This document shows positions 10,190 through 17,739 of a stretch of DNA of 64,000 nucleotides, piece by piece (position 1 is the first letter of the stretch; each line of letters opens with the position of its first letter). Where the stretch lies: contig NZ_AUDY01000014.1 in NCBI RefSeq assembly GCF_000425705.1, positions 62,001-126,000 on the forward strand. The letters are read 5' to 3'. Origin of the DNA: Halobacillus kuroshimensis DSM 18393. Its GTDB lineage: Bacteria; Bacillota; Bacilli; Bacillales; Halobacillaceae. The position numbers and the translations under genes were made by a program. Under the pieces are notes generated by a model, which was not told where the DNA came from, searched no databases, and was given only the letters and a program-made list of their open reading frames with translations.

Positions 10190-10640
10190 AACAGGTGAAC
10201 GGGCGAAGAAGCTCTGCTTCGAGCGAGCGTGAACGGAGTGGAGCGCACCCCTAACCCAGCTGCCAGAGGCTACAGTACAATCAATCAAACAAAAACGATT
10301 ACCCCACAAGACGCCAGTCGCAGTGGAACGGGAAAGCTATGCTTTACCGCAAGGCAGGATGCCACTTGAATCCTACAGTACAACTTCTTAATTGAATGTA
10401 CTATAGCCGCTGGCAGGGGTTCGAGCTGCTCACCCTGGGTAAAGCAGAGCTTTCCCCTTACCTTTCGCACTATCGTGCTCAGGTGCAATGTTTTTCGCAT
10501 TTGGCGTTTTGTTTTTATCAATAATGATAGGTAGAAAGTACCTTTCTGAAAATATACCGAAATATAGTTTCGCTCTACCTATCCCAGCACACATATTATA
10601 TGAAGACATTTTTAGACAACATCAAACAACATAGAACAAG
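10190..10640. other. Hairpin-dense noncoding region (candidate origin, oriT or structured RNA)
   Basis: No credible gene lies here. Instead there are nested inverted repeats. CTGCCAGAGGCTACAG... (10260-10285) is mirrored at 10391-10416 with three mismatches in 26. Between them is a hairpin AAAGC-TAT-GCTTT (about 10333-10345), with a near copy AAAGC-AGA-GCTTT at about 10441-10453. A CTACAGTACA/TGTACTATAG hairpin spans 10373-10405, and GCAC-TATC-GTGC lies near 10468. The end of the region folds as a three-way junction (10526-10583). A ribbon-helix-helix gene follows. Such an arrangement is typical of replication or transfer origins, but a structured RNA is equally possible. Confidence 0.55.
10526..10583. 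repeat. Three-way junction element
   Basis: GATAGGTA (10526-10533) pairs with TACCTATC (10576-10583). Inside it are two perfect hairpins, GAAAG-TAC-CTTTC (10534-10546) and CGAAA-TATAG-TTTCG (10558-10572). All three stems can form together. Confidence 0.65.
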
Positions 10641-10652
10641 GAGATGAAACAA

Positions 10653-10832
10653 TTGGAAAATAAACAAGTCAATATACGATTTACGATGCCACAGGAGGAA
10701 TTTCATTACTATGAAAATAAAGCTCATGAAGAAGGAATGTCAAGTGGAACGTCACTAATTAAAATGTACACATTGAAGATTGCAAGAAAACAGGTGAAAA
10801 CAAACAAGGAAGAAAAGGGACGAAACTTTTGA
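10653..10832 (+). CDS. Small ribbon-helix-helix-like protein (MobC/relaxosome or regulator type)
   Basis: The TTG at 10653 is chosen because AAGGAG lies nine bases upstream; an ATG three codons earlier directly abuts that site. The 59-residue product has the pattern of a ribbon-helix-helix protein: a strand NIRFTMPQEEF, a helix EFHYYENKAHEEGM and a second helix SLIKMYTLKIAR, then a basic tail. Proteins like this bind DNA as dimers and include plasmid mobilisation accessory proteins and copy-control regulators. It directly follows the hairpin-dense region, which would be its natural binding target. No relaxase is present in the island. Confidence 0.6.
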   Translation: MENKQVNIRFTMPQEEFHYYENKAHEEGMSSGTSLIKMYTLKIARKQVKTNKEEKGRNF

Positions 10833-10914
10833 AAATTAATATTCAATAAAGTGATGTGTTTGTGTTTCAACATGAATTTAAAAAGTAATTGATTTATATA
10901 GGAAGTGGCATTTT

Positions 10915-11280
10915 ATGAAAGTTAAAAAGTTCTGTACTTGTGGAAAGTTAATACCAGCGGATGAGAAGTGTAGATGTAAACGGAAAACAAAGCAGGAAGT
11001 GGAGAAACATAAAGTATTAACAACGAGAAGATACCGCAACTTTAGAGAGAGTATAATTGAACGTGATAATAAAATATGTCAAAGATGCAGGATTAAATAC
11101 GGTAAAGTTAATAAGTATAATATTGAATGTCACCACATTAAGTCACGCAGAGATTACCCAGAATTAGTAATGCAGGCAACAAACTGTATAGCACTTTGTA
11201 AACTGTGTAATTTAGAATTGGGGACAATAAACAAATTAGACTTTGACTATCAACCAAAGGAATTAAATGAATATGTATAG
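10915..11280 (+). CDS. HNH endonuclease, phage packaging type
   Basis: This 121-residue protein has an N-terminal Cys cluster (CTCGKLIP, CRCK) followed by an HNH domain. The visible elements are C-x2-C in CQRCRIKYG, the catalytic ECHHIKSRRDYPE, the Asn in QATNCIALCKLCN and the second C-x2-C. The final His of the classical motif is Asn here, which occurs in some phage versions. Small HNH proteins of this size lie directly upstream of the small terminase gene in cos-type phages and assist genome packaging. Here a P27-type small terminase follows at 11534. That context supports a packaging rather than a homing role. A ribosome site (AGGAAG) precedes ATG 10915. Confidence 0.8.
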   Translation: MKVKKFCTCGKLIPADEKCRCKRKTKQEVEKHKVLTTRRYRNFRESIIERDNKICQRCRIKYGKVNKYNIECHHIKSRRDYPELVMQATNCIALCKLCNLELGTINKLDFDYQPKELNEYV

Positions 11281-11352
11281 GATTTCCACTTGTCTTATGA
11301 TGGGTGGTATTTATATTTGCATACCCTCCTGTACCCCGTTTTTTATATAAGG

Positions 11353-11480
11353 GGGGAACGGATAGACTAAGGGGAAGGGAATACCAAAAAAATGATTTTC
11401 CCTAAAACTCAAAATTTTGCTATAGCCCCTATGGAAAATAGAAAAACAGGTAGGGGAACGGATAGACTAAGGGGAAGGGA
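11353..11480 (+). repeat. Two 28-bp perfect direct repeats 100 bp apart, upstream of terS
   Basis: The unit starts GGGGAACGGATAGACTAAGG and occupies 11353-11380 and 11453-11480. It is G-rich on this strand. The region 11281-11533 holds no gene. Its position between an HNH gene and a small terminase gene is where cos/pac packaging sites lie in many phages, so a packaging-recognition role is plausible. Confidence 0.75.
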
Positions 11481-11533
11481 AACTGTAAAATACCCATTCC
11501 TATAATTTTACTTTTCGGAAAAAGGGGAAAACT

Positions 11534-12034
11534 ATGAGACCTGCAAAATCTGTAAAACAAATGAGTATGAAAATGAGCAAGGATGAAATATCTGCTAGGG
11601 AAGAAGCAGAAGCACAAGTTTTAACGAACAATACCAAACCTAAGCAGAATGATATTGTAAAAAATAACATTTCTATGAGGAAGGTATTTAATCAATTAAA
11701 GAAATTTAATGAGCACTTTACTGAAGCGGATAGCATACCATTAAACACACTTACATTTAACATATACATTAAGCAGCAAAATGAAGACAAGCTTCTAGAG
11801 CTTGATGTTGAAGACCATGAATACGAGCGCTTTTTGTTACGGCTTGATAAAATAGACAAAAAGATTGATACGTCTATGAAACAGTTGTGCATACCATTAA
11901 ATGCGCGTTTGTCACTTGCTAACGATATGGCTAAGGTGATGATTGAAGAGCGGAAACTTGAAAACATAGAGACTGAAAAGAAACCTGTAAACCCTCTTGA
12001 TGCTGTACTGGAAGCGACTAAACATATCAAATAA
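11534..12034 (+). CDS. Phage terminase small subunit, P27 family
   Basis: This 166-residue protein shows features of P27-type small terminases. The N terminus MRPAKSVKQMSMKMSKDEIS with 'AREEAEAQ' is a hallmark start. A helical middle follows, and the C-terminal part SMKQLCIPLNARLSLAND matches the conserved 'GLxPxxR' region. Small terminases recognise packaging sites on phage DNA and hand them to the large terminase. No large terminase, portal or capsid gene follows; instead a convergent hydrolase gene begins. A lone terS, with HNH and integrase, is a signature of phage-inducible satellites that redirect helper packaging. It could also be a remnant of a decayed prophage. The ribosome site is AAGGGG. 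Confidence 0.75.
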   Translation: MRPAKSVKQMSMKMSKDEISAREEAEAQVLTNNTKPKQNDIVKNNISMRKVFNQLKKFNEHFTEADSIPLNTLTFNIYIKQQNEDKLLELDVEDHEYERFLLRLDKIDKKIDTSMKQLCIPLNARLSLANDMAKVMIEERKLENIETEKKPVNPLDAVLEATKHIK

Positions 12035-12062
12035 AAAAAGCTCTCATGTAAAGAGCTTTTTT
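12034..12062. terminator. Bidirectional terminator between terS and the Ntn-hydrolase gene
   Basis: AAAAAAAGCTCT pairs with AGAGCTTTTTT around a seven-base loop; it serves the convergent genes on both sides. Confidence 0.8.
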
Positions 12063-12077
12063 GTATTGTTTTTTTGA

Positions 12078-12824
12078 TTAAATTTTAATAGTAAATCTTT
12101 TATCTAAAATTTCCCCCAATTCACGTCCACCTTCAAACAAATCAATATTTTCTTCACTCAATCCTCTTGTATCAACACCATTCCACATAAAGCCCTTACC
12201 ATTGTTTTTTATGATGACTATGTCAATCGGAAAGTCTACTGATGCAAGGCTTTTTTGAAGGTCATGCTTAGTAACACCATGAATTCTTGCTAATTTTGGA
12301 AGACTTTTAGATATTATTTTATTAAAAGTAAGCTGAGCCCAAATATCCAAAACTAATTCATGGTTATGTGTGGCACTTTCCAACTCTGCTTGTGCAGTTA
12401 TTTCAAATTCTTTCTCAGGTATCCCTTTTACATTACTAGAATGACATTCTTTTACGTTTAAGTTCGCATCAATATCTATCATGAAACTCTTCTCATTGTC
12501 TAACCCGAACAACAACATTTCGTTAATAATACGAGTGTGGTCATACTTTTTGAATGTATCTATTATCAAATTAGTAGTATCATTTTTGTTGTAATTATTA
12601 TGTATTTTCCACTGTATTTCTTGGATGGGGCCTATATCGCCTGGATTACCTGCTACAGCTAAAGCTTTAGTATCAGTAAGCTTATGAATTTTCCTTGCAT
12701 AGTATTTTTCGAATTTTTCCTTAACGCTGTTCTTGTACTTATCTTTTTCTCCATCAGACAACCTTCGAGTATCTGCCGATACAAACACTCCATCACCAAA
12801 TAAAAAACCAATAATTGCAGTCAC
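12078..12824 (-). CDS. Proteasome beta / HslV-like Ntn hydrolase
   Basis: The GTG at 12822-12824 is chosen because GGAG stands nine bases upstream; an ATG three codons earlier abuts that site. This start gives Met-Thr-Ala-Ile, so methionine removal would expose Thr as N-terminal nucleophile, exactly as in HslV. Counting that Thr as 1, Asp17 follows in GVFVSADTRR, where proteasome beta subunits have their catalytic Asp17. After an inserted charged stretch, ARKIHKL aligns with the AKKI segment that carries Lys33, and ALAVAGNPGD matches the next beta strand. The 248-residue length is close to the family. I see no partner ATPase. The gene is divergent from hsdR, sharing a 180-base intergenic region. 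A peptidase or amidase role in defence is inference. Confidence 0.75.
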   Translation of the reverse strand: MTAIIGFLFGDGVFVSADTRRLSDGEKDKYKNSVKEKFEKYYARKIHKLTDTKALAVAGNPGDIGPIQEIQWKIHNNYNKNDTTNLIIDTFKKYDHTRIINEMLLFGLDNEKSFMIDIDANLNVKECHSSNVKGIPEKEFEITAQAELESATHNHELVLDIWAQLTFNKIISKSLPKLARIHGVTKHDLQKSLASVDFPIDIVIIKNNGKGFMWNGVDTRGLSEENIDLFEGGRELGEILDKRFTIKI

Positions 12825-12875
12825 ATTTCTCATCTCCTATCAAATTGTAATTTATGTAAATAATAGGGTTATATG

Positions 12876-12903
12876 TTACTGATTATATATTATGTGATAA
12901 AAT
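12876..12903 (+). promoter_or_regulatory. Candidate promoter of hsdR
   Basis: TTACTG (12876-12881), a 16-base spacer and TAAAAT (12898-12903) lie about 100 bases before the hsdR start in a very AT-rich divergent intergenic region. Other assignments are possible. Confidence 0.35.
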
Positions 12904-13002
12904 TTAACTATATATATTCCAGTCTTTTTAGAGCCAACCAAAACGGAAATTCATCAATTCTAAATGCAAATGATTAAAATACACTTACAAAGGATGATTT
13001 AA

Positions 13003-16000
13003 TTGCAAAGTAACTTTTCATTCTTTCGAGGTAATTGGGATGTTCTTGCTAACTTAGGAGAATCAGCAGAAAAAAACGTGCATAAAGACCCACATACTAC
13101 GTTAATGAAACTGCGTTTATTTGGCGAGACCATTTCTAAGTTCGTATTAGCAATGGAAAACATCCCTGAAGCCCCTAGAGAAAGCCAAGTAGACCGTATT
13201 AATACATTACGTAAAGAAGGGTTAATTGAACCTGAGCTAGTAGACATTTTTCATACGCTTCGATTAAAGGGAAACCAGGCGTCACATGAAGCAGATTACG
13301 GTGGAGTTGAAGAAGCACAAGCGTTACTTAAGCTGGCGTTCCGTTTATCAATTTGGTTTATGGAAGTGTATGGCGATTGGAATTTTGAAGAGCCAGAGTA
13401 CATAACTCCTGATGATTTTGACAGCATTGATGTAGATACACTCCAAAATGAATACGAGGACAAAGTGAAAGAGCTTGAGAATGAACTGGCAGCATTAAGA
13501 CAAAAAGCTGAAACAGAACATGCAGATGTGAGAAATGAACGGAAAAAAGCATCTAAAAGGTTCATGCAACGTCAGCAATTAACAGAAGCAGAAACTCGCT
13601 CTATCATTGACGGAAAACTGCGTACTGCTGGTTGGGAAGTAGACTCTAATACGCTAAATCACCATTCTCAAGGGACTCTTCCAGAGAAAAATAGAAACAT
13701 GGCTATTGCTGAATGGAAGACTAAGGGAGGGCGTGTTGATTATGCTCTGTTTATTGGTCTTAAATTAGTAGGTTTGATAGAAGCGAAAGCAAAAAAAAGG
13801 AACATACCAGGCGTGTTGGAAAGCCAAACTAAAACCTATGCTAAGAACATTTTACAAAATGATAGTGAAGAGATAATCGGTAGTTCTGGACAGTATATGG
13901 TACCTTTTTTATATGCTACAAACGGTAGGCCATACTTACAACAGTTAAAAGAAGAATCTGGCATTTGGTTCTGGGATTCCCGGAAACCACTGATACACGC
14001 ACGTCCATTAGAAGCTTGGCATTCACCTGCGGACTTGGAGATGCTTTTAAGTCAAGATGACACTGATGCTAATAAGCGTCTTGAAGAAGAAGATATTACC
14101 AAGTTCGGATTAAGAGATTACCAACAAGATGCTGTTTTGGCAACAGAACATTCTCTTAAGGAAGGGCAACGAAGAATGTTGGTCGCTATGGCAACGGGAA
14201 CTGGTAAGACACGTACTGCTATAGCTCTAATGTATCGGTTAATTAAATCGAAAAAGTCCCGTAGGATATTATTTTTAGTAGACCGTAACTCATTAGGTGA
14301 GCAGGCGAAAAATTCACTGGATGATACCAAGATTGAAGGTCTTTCCTTTTCGGATATTTACAATGTTAGTTCTCTTGAGGATGTAACTCCTGATGTGGAA
14401 ACAAGAGTCCATATTGCTACAGTTCAAGGTATGGTAAAACGATTGTTTTACAATGATGGAGAAAACATTCCAAGTGTTGGTCAGTATGACTTCATCATTG
14501 TCGATGAAGCTCACCGTGGCTACACTGTTGACCGTGAAATGACTGACGAAGAGCTGGAGTTTAAAGACCAAAATGATTATGTGAGTCAATACAGACGTGT
14601 AATTGATTATTTTGATGCTTCTTGTTTGGGGTTAACTGCTACTCCTGCACTCCATACATCTCAAATCTTCGGAGAACCTATTTTTAAGTATTCGTACAGT
14701 GAAGCCGTTTTGGATGGTTGGCTAGTTGACCACGAACCACCGTACTTATTCCAAACTGAACTTGCTCAAGCGGGAATTAGTTTTGAAAAAGACGAAGAAG
14801 TTGAAGTATATGATGTGGATAGCGCTGAGATTCAACTAGAGAAAATGGAAGATGAGTTGCATTTTGACGTGGCACAGTTTAACAGAAAAGTCATTACTGA
14901 ACCTTTTAACAGAGCTGTTCTAAATAAATTAACAGACTATATAGACCCTACCAGCAATGAAAAAACACTTATATTTGCGGCTACTGACCAACATGCAGAT
15001 TTAATTGTTCGTTTATTGAAGGAAGCATTTACAGAGCGGGGCGATGAAATAGAAGATGATGCCATAGCAAAAATTACTGGTTATACCTATCACGTCAAAG
15101 AAGCAATCAGAAGGATGAAAAATGAGCGGTTACCAAATGTCATTGTAACTGTTGATTTACTAACAACTGGTATTGATGTTCCTTCGATTACGAACCTTGT
15201 ATTTATGAGACGTATCCAATCACGTATTTTGTATGACCAGATGTTGGGCCGTGCTACTCGCTTATGCCCTGACATAGGTAAAACGCATTTCAATATTTTT
15301 GATGCCGTGGGTATCTATGACAAGTTGAAAAGTTACACTGAAATGAAACCAGTTGTTAAGAAGCAAAGTGATAGCATCAGCAAATTACACGAATCATTCG
15401 CTAATGCTGATTCTGAAGAAGAGGAATCGTTTTTTAAAGAACAACTTGTGGCAAAACTTCAAAGACGCAAGCAAAAACTAAATGATGAGGCTGAACAAAA
15501 ATTTAAGGAATTATCAGATGGCAAAAGTATTGATGAATGGGTGAATGATGTACAATCATATACACCTAATGAAGCAAGAGGAAATACTGTATTATTCGAA
15601 TTTATAGAAACGTATAGACCAAGTGGTGAAAAACGCTACATTTCCAACAAGGAAGATAGCGTGGAAGATGTAGTTCGAGGTTATGGTAAAGGAAATAGTC
15701 GACCTGAAGACTATATTGATGGTTTTGTTAATTACATCAGAGAAAATCTTAATGAAATTCCAGCACTTTATCTCGTATGTACAAAACCTAAAGACTTAAC
15801 AAGAAAAGACCTCAGGGAATTGATTACAGTTCTTGAAACGAAAGGTTTTAAAGAATCTCATTTACAAACAGCGTGGAAACAAACTAAAAATGAAGACATA
15901 GCTGCTGACATTATTAGTTTTATTCGCCAAGCTGCTCTAGGCGAAGCGCTTGTAGACCACGACGCTCGTATTAAAAATGCCATGCAAAAAGTCTATTCCT

Positions 16001-16209
16001 TAAATGATTGGACTCCAAGGCAGAAAAATTGGTTAAAAAGAATAGAGAAACAATTGCTTCAGGTCCCTGTATTAGCACCTAATCCAGAAGAAGCTTTTTC
16101 TGAAGAGCCATTTAAAAGTAACGGTGGTTATAAAACATTAAAACGTGAGTTTGGAGAAGATATTGACATTGTTGTTAGGACAATTAATGAGAGCCTATAT
16201 GTAAGTTAA
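13003..16209 (+). CDS. hsdR: Type I restriction enzyme, R subunit (nuclease/translocase)
   Basis: HsdR is the motor and nuclease of a type I restriction complex; it reels in unmodified DNA and cuts it. The start is TTG 13003, with AAGGAT about nine bases upstream. In 1068 residues the order is a DUF4145-like N-terminal domain (to about 150), then a coiled linker (KVKELENELAALRQKAE). Next comes a PD-(D/E)XK nuclease domain (VDYALFIGL and LIEAKAK, about 245-265). The helicase has Walker A ATGTGKTRTA (about 396), DEAH in IIVDEAHRGY (about 499) and a TATPAL motif. The helicase C-terminal part contains TTGIDVPSITNLVFMR, and an EcoEI-type C-terminal domain ends the protein. The frame is intact throughout, so the gene looks functional. 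Confidence 0.95.
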   Translation: MQSNFSFFRGNWDVLANLGESAEKNVHKDPHTTLMKLRLFGETISKFVLAMENIPEAPRESQVDRINTLRKEGLIEPELVDIFHTLRLKGNQASHEADYGGVEEAQALLKLAFRLSIWFMEVYGDWNFEEPEYITPDDFDSIDVDTLQNEYEDKVKELENELAALRQKAETEHADVRNERKKASKRFMQRQQLTEAETRSIIDGKLRTAGWEVDSNTLNHHSQGTLPEKNRNMAIAEWKTKGGRVDYALFIGLKLVGLIEAKAKKRNIPGVLESQTKTYAKNILQNDSEEIIGSSGQYMVPFLYATNGRPYLQQLKEESGIWFWDSRKPLIHARPLEAWHSPADLEMLLSQDDTDANKRLEEEDITKFGLRDYQQDAVLATEHSLKEGQRRMLVAMATGTGKTRTAIALMYRLIKSKKSRRILFLVDRNSLGEQAKNSLDDTKIEGLSFSDIYNVSSLEDVTPDVETRVHIATVQGMVKRLFYNDGENIPSVGQYDFIIVDEAHRGYTVDREMTDEELEFKDQNDYVSQYRRVIDYFDASCLGLTATPALHTSQIFGEPIFKYSYSEAVLDGWLVDHEPPYLFQTELAQAGISFEKDEEVEVYDVDSAEIQLEKMEDELHFDVAQFNRKVITEPFNRAVLNKLTDYIDPTSNEKTLIFAATDQHADLIVRLLKEAFTERGDEIEDDAIAKITGYTYHVKEAIRRMKNERLPNVIVTVDLLTTGIDVPSITNLVFMRRIQSRILYDQMLGRATRLCPDIGKTHFNIFDAVGIYDKLKSYTEMKPVVKKQSDSISKLHESFANADSEEEESFFKEQLVAKLQRRKQKLNDEAEQKFKELSDGKSIDEWVNDVQSYTPNEARGNTVLFEFIETYRPSGEKRYISNKEDSVEDVVRGYGKGNSRPEDYIDGFVNYIRENLNEIPALYLVCTKPKDLTRKDLRELITVLETKGFKESHLQTAWKQTKNEDIAADIISFIRQAALGEALVDHDARIKNAMQKVYSLNDWTPRQKNWLKRIEKQLLQVPVLAPNPEEAFSEEPFKSNGGYKTLKREFGEDIDIVVRTINESLYVS

Positions 16210-16214
16210 TAATT

Positions 16215-16239
16215 GTGCCTCTTCAATGGGGCACTTTTT
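16215..16239 (+). terminator. Terminator after hsdR
   Basis: GTGCCTC and GGGGCAC form a short hairpin followed by five T, separating hsdR from hsdM-hsdS. Confidence 0.7.
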
Positions 16240-16257
16240 CACGTTATAATTATAAAG

Positions 16258-16286
16258 TTGATTTACAAAAACAGACTACAGATATT
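16258..16286 (+). promoter_or_regulatory. Candidate promoter of hsdM-hsdS
   Basis: TTGATT (16258-16263), a 17-base spacer and GATATT (16281-16286) lie 23 bases before hsdM. Separate expression of the modification genes fits a need to methylate before restricting. Confidence 0.4.
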
Positions 16287-16308
16287 TTAAATGTGGGGGA
16301 AATAAATA

Positions 16309-17739
16309 ATGAACAACCAAGAAATAGTACAGAAACTATGGAAATTATGTGATGTGCTACGTGATGATGGGATTACATATCAAGAATATGTAACGGAATT
16401 AACATATATTTTATTCCTTAAAATGATGAAAGAGCAGGATACTGAGTCAGTTATTTCTGAGGGTTATCGTTGGGATAATTTAGTACAAAAGGAAGGTACT
16501 GAATTAAAAAGCTTTTATCAAGAACTGCTATTAAAATTGGGCAAAAGCGAAAATAATAAGCTTCAACAAATTTATATGGATGCTTCCACTAGAATCACAA
16601 GTCCTAAAAACTTAGAAACAATAATTAAATCTATTGCTGGCCTTGACTGGTATAACGCTAAAGAAGAAGGCTTGGGGAACCTTTATGAGGGGCTACTCCA
16701 GAAGAACGCAAACGAGACTAAATCTGGGGCAGGCCAATACTTCACTCCTCGAGTGTTAATTGATTTAATTGTTCAACTTGTAGACCCGAAGGTTGGGGAA
16801 AAGTTAAATGACCCCGCTGCTGGAACATTTGGTTTTATGATTTCAGCTGACCAGTATTTAAAAAATAAGACAGACGATTATTTTGATTTAGACCCAGAAT
16901 CAGCAAGGTTTCAAAAAGAAGAAGCGTTTACAGGGATGGAACTTGTACAAGGTACTCACCGTCTTGCGTTAATGAATGCTTTGCTTCATGACATGGAAGG
17001 TCGTTTAGAGCACGGTGATTCCTTGTCTGGAAATGGTAAATGGATAAAAAACTTTGACGTTATATTAACCAACCCACCTTTTGGTACCAAAAAAGGGGGA
17101 GAACGTGTCACTCGTGATGACTTAACCTTTGAAACGTCTAACAAACAATTAAACTTCTTGCAGTTAATTTATAATGCTTTAAAAGATGATGGTAATGCTC
17201 GTGCTGCTGTAGTATTACCTGATAATGTGTTGTTTGAAAGTGGTGTAGGTGCACAAATTCGTAATGATTTATTAAATAAGTGCGACTTGCATACAATTTT
17301 GAGATTACCTACTGGTATCTTTTATGCTCAAGGTGTAAAAACGAATGTATTATTTTTCAAAAAAGGTAGAACCGACAAAGAAAACACAAAAAATGTATGG
17401 GTGTATGACCTTCGAACGAACATGGAGTCATTTGGTAAACGTAATCAATTAACAATGACTCACTTTGAGAACTTTATGAAAGCATATAATGCTGAAGAAC
17501 GTTCAAAAGTAAATGATGAGAGATGGAACAATTTCACAAGAGAAGAAATTGCAAAGAAAAATGATAGCTTGGACATAGGGTTAATTGCTGATGAATCACT
17601 GTCATCTTACAACAACTTGCCAGACCCAGTTGAATCAGCAGAAGATGCAATATTGAAGCTTCAAACGGCAATGAGTTTACTGAATGAAGTTGTAGATGAA
17701 CTTAAAGCTGGTGAAGAAGATAAGGTGATTAACAAATGA
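16309..17739 (+). CDS. hsdM: Type I DNA methyltransferase, M subunit
   Basis: HsdM methylates adenine at the site recognised by HsdS and protects host DNA. The 476-residue protein has the helical HsdM N-terminal domain (about 1-130, with VQKLWKLCDVLRDDGITYQE). The SAM-binding motif is DPAAGTFGFMI, and the catalytic N6-adenine motif NPPF is near residue 255. GQYFTPRVLIDLIV precedes motif I, as usual for the family. ATG 16309 is preceded by GGGGGA. The gene overlaps hsdS by four bases (ATGA), so the two subunits are coupled. Frame and motifs are intact. Confidence 0.96.
   Translation: MNNQEIVQKLWKLCDVLRDDGITYQEYVTELTYILFLKMMKEQDTESVISEGYRWDNLVQKEGTELKSFYQELLLKLGKSENNKLQQIYMDASTRITSPKNLETIIKSIAGLDWYNAKEEGLGNLYEGLLQKNANETKSGAGQYFTPRVLIDLIVQLVDPKVGEKLNDPAAGTFGFMISADQYLKNKTDDYFDLDPESARFQKEEAFTGMELVQGTHRLALMNALLHDMEGRLEHGDSLSGNGKWIKNFDVILTNPPFGTKKGGERVTRDDLTFETSNKQLNFLQLIYNALKDDGNARAAVVLPDNVLFESGVGAQIRNDLLNKCDLHTILRLPTGIFYAQGVKTNVLFFKKGRTDKENTKNVWVYDLRTNMESFGKRNQLTMTHFENFMKAYNAEERSKVNDERWNNFTREEIAKKNDSLDIGLIADESLSSYNNLPDPVESAEDAILKLQTAMSLLNEVVDELKAGEEDKVINK

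Noticed and set aside
10285-10521. Open frame inside the hairpin-dense island region
   Set aside because: The frame follows the inverted repeats, has no ribosome site and encodes a low-credibility protein; the region is better explained as noncoding.
11353-11480. CRISPR array
   Set aside because: There are only two repeat units separated by 72 bases, with no further copies and no cas genes.
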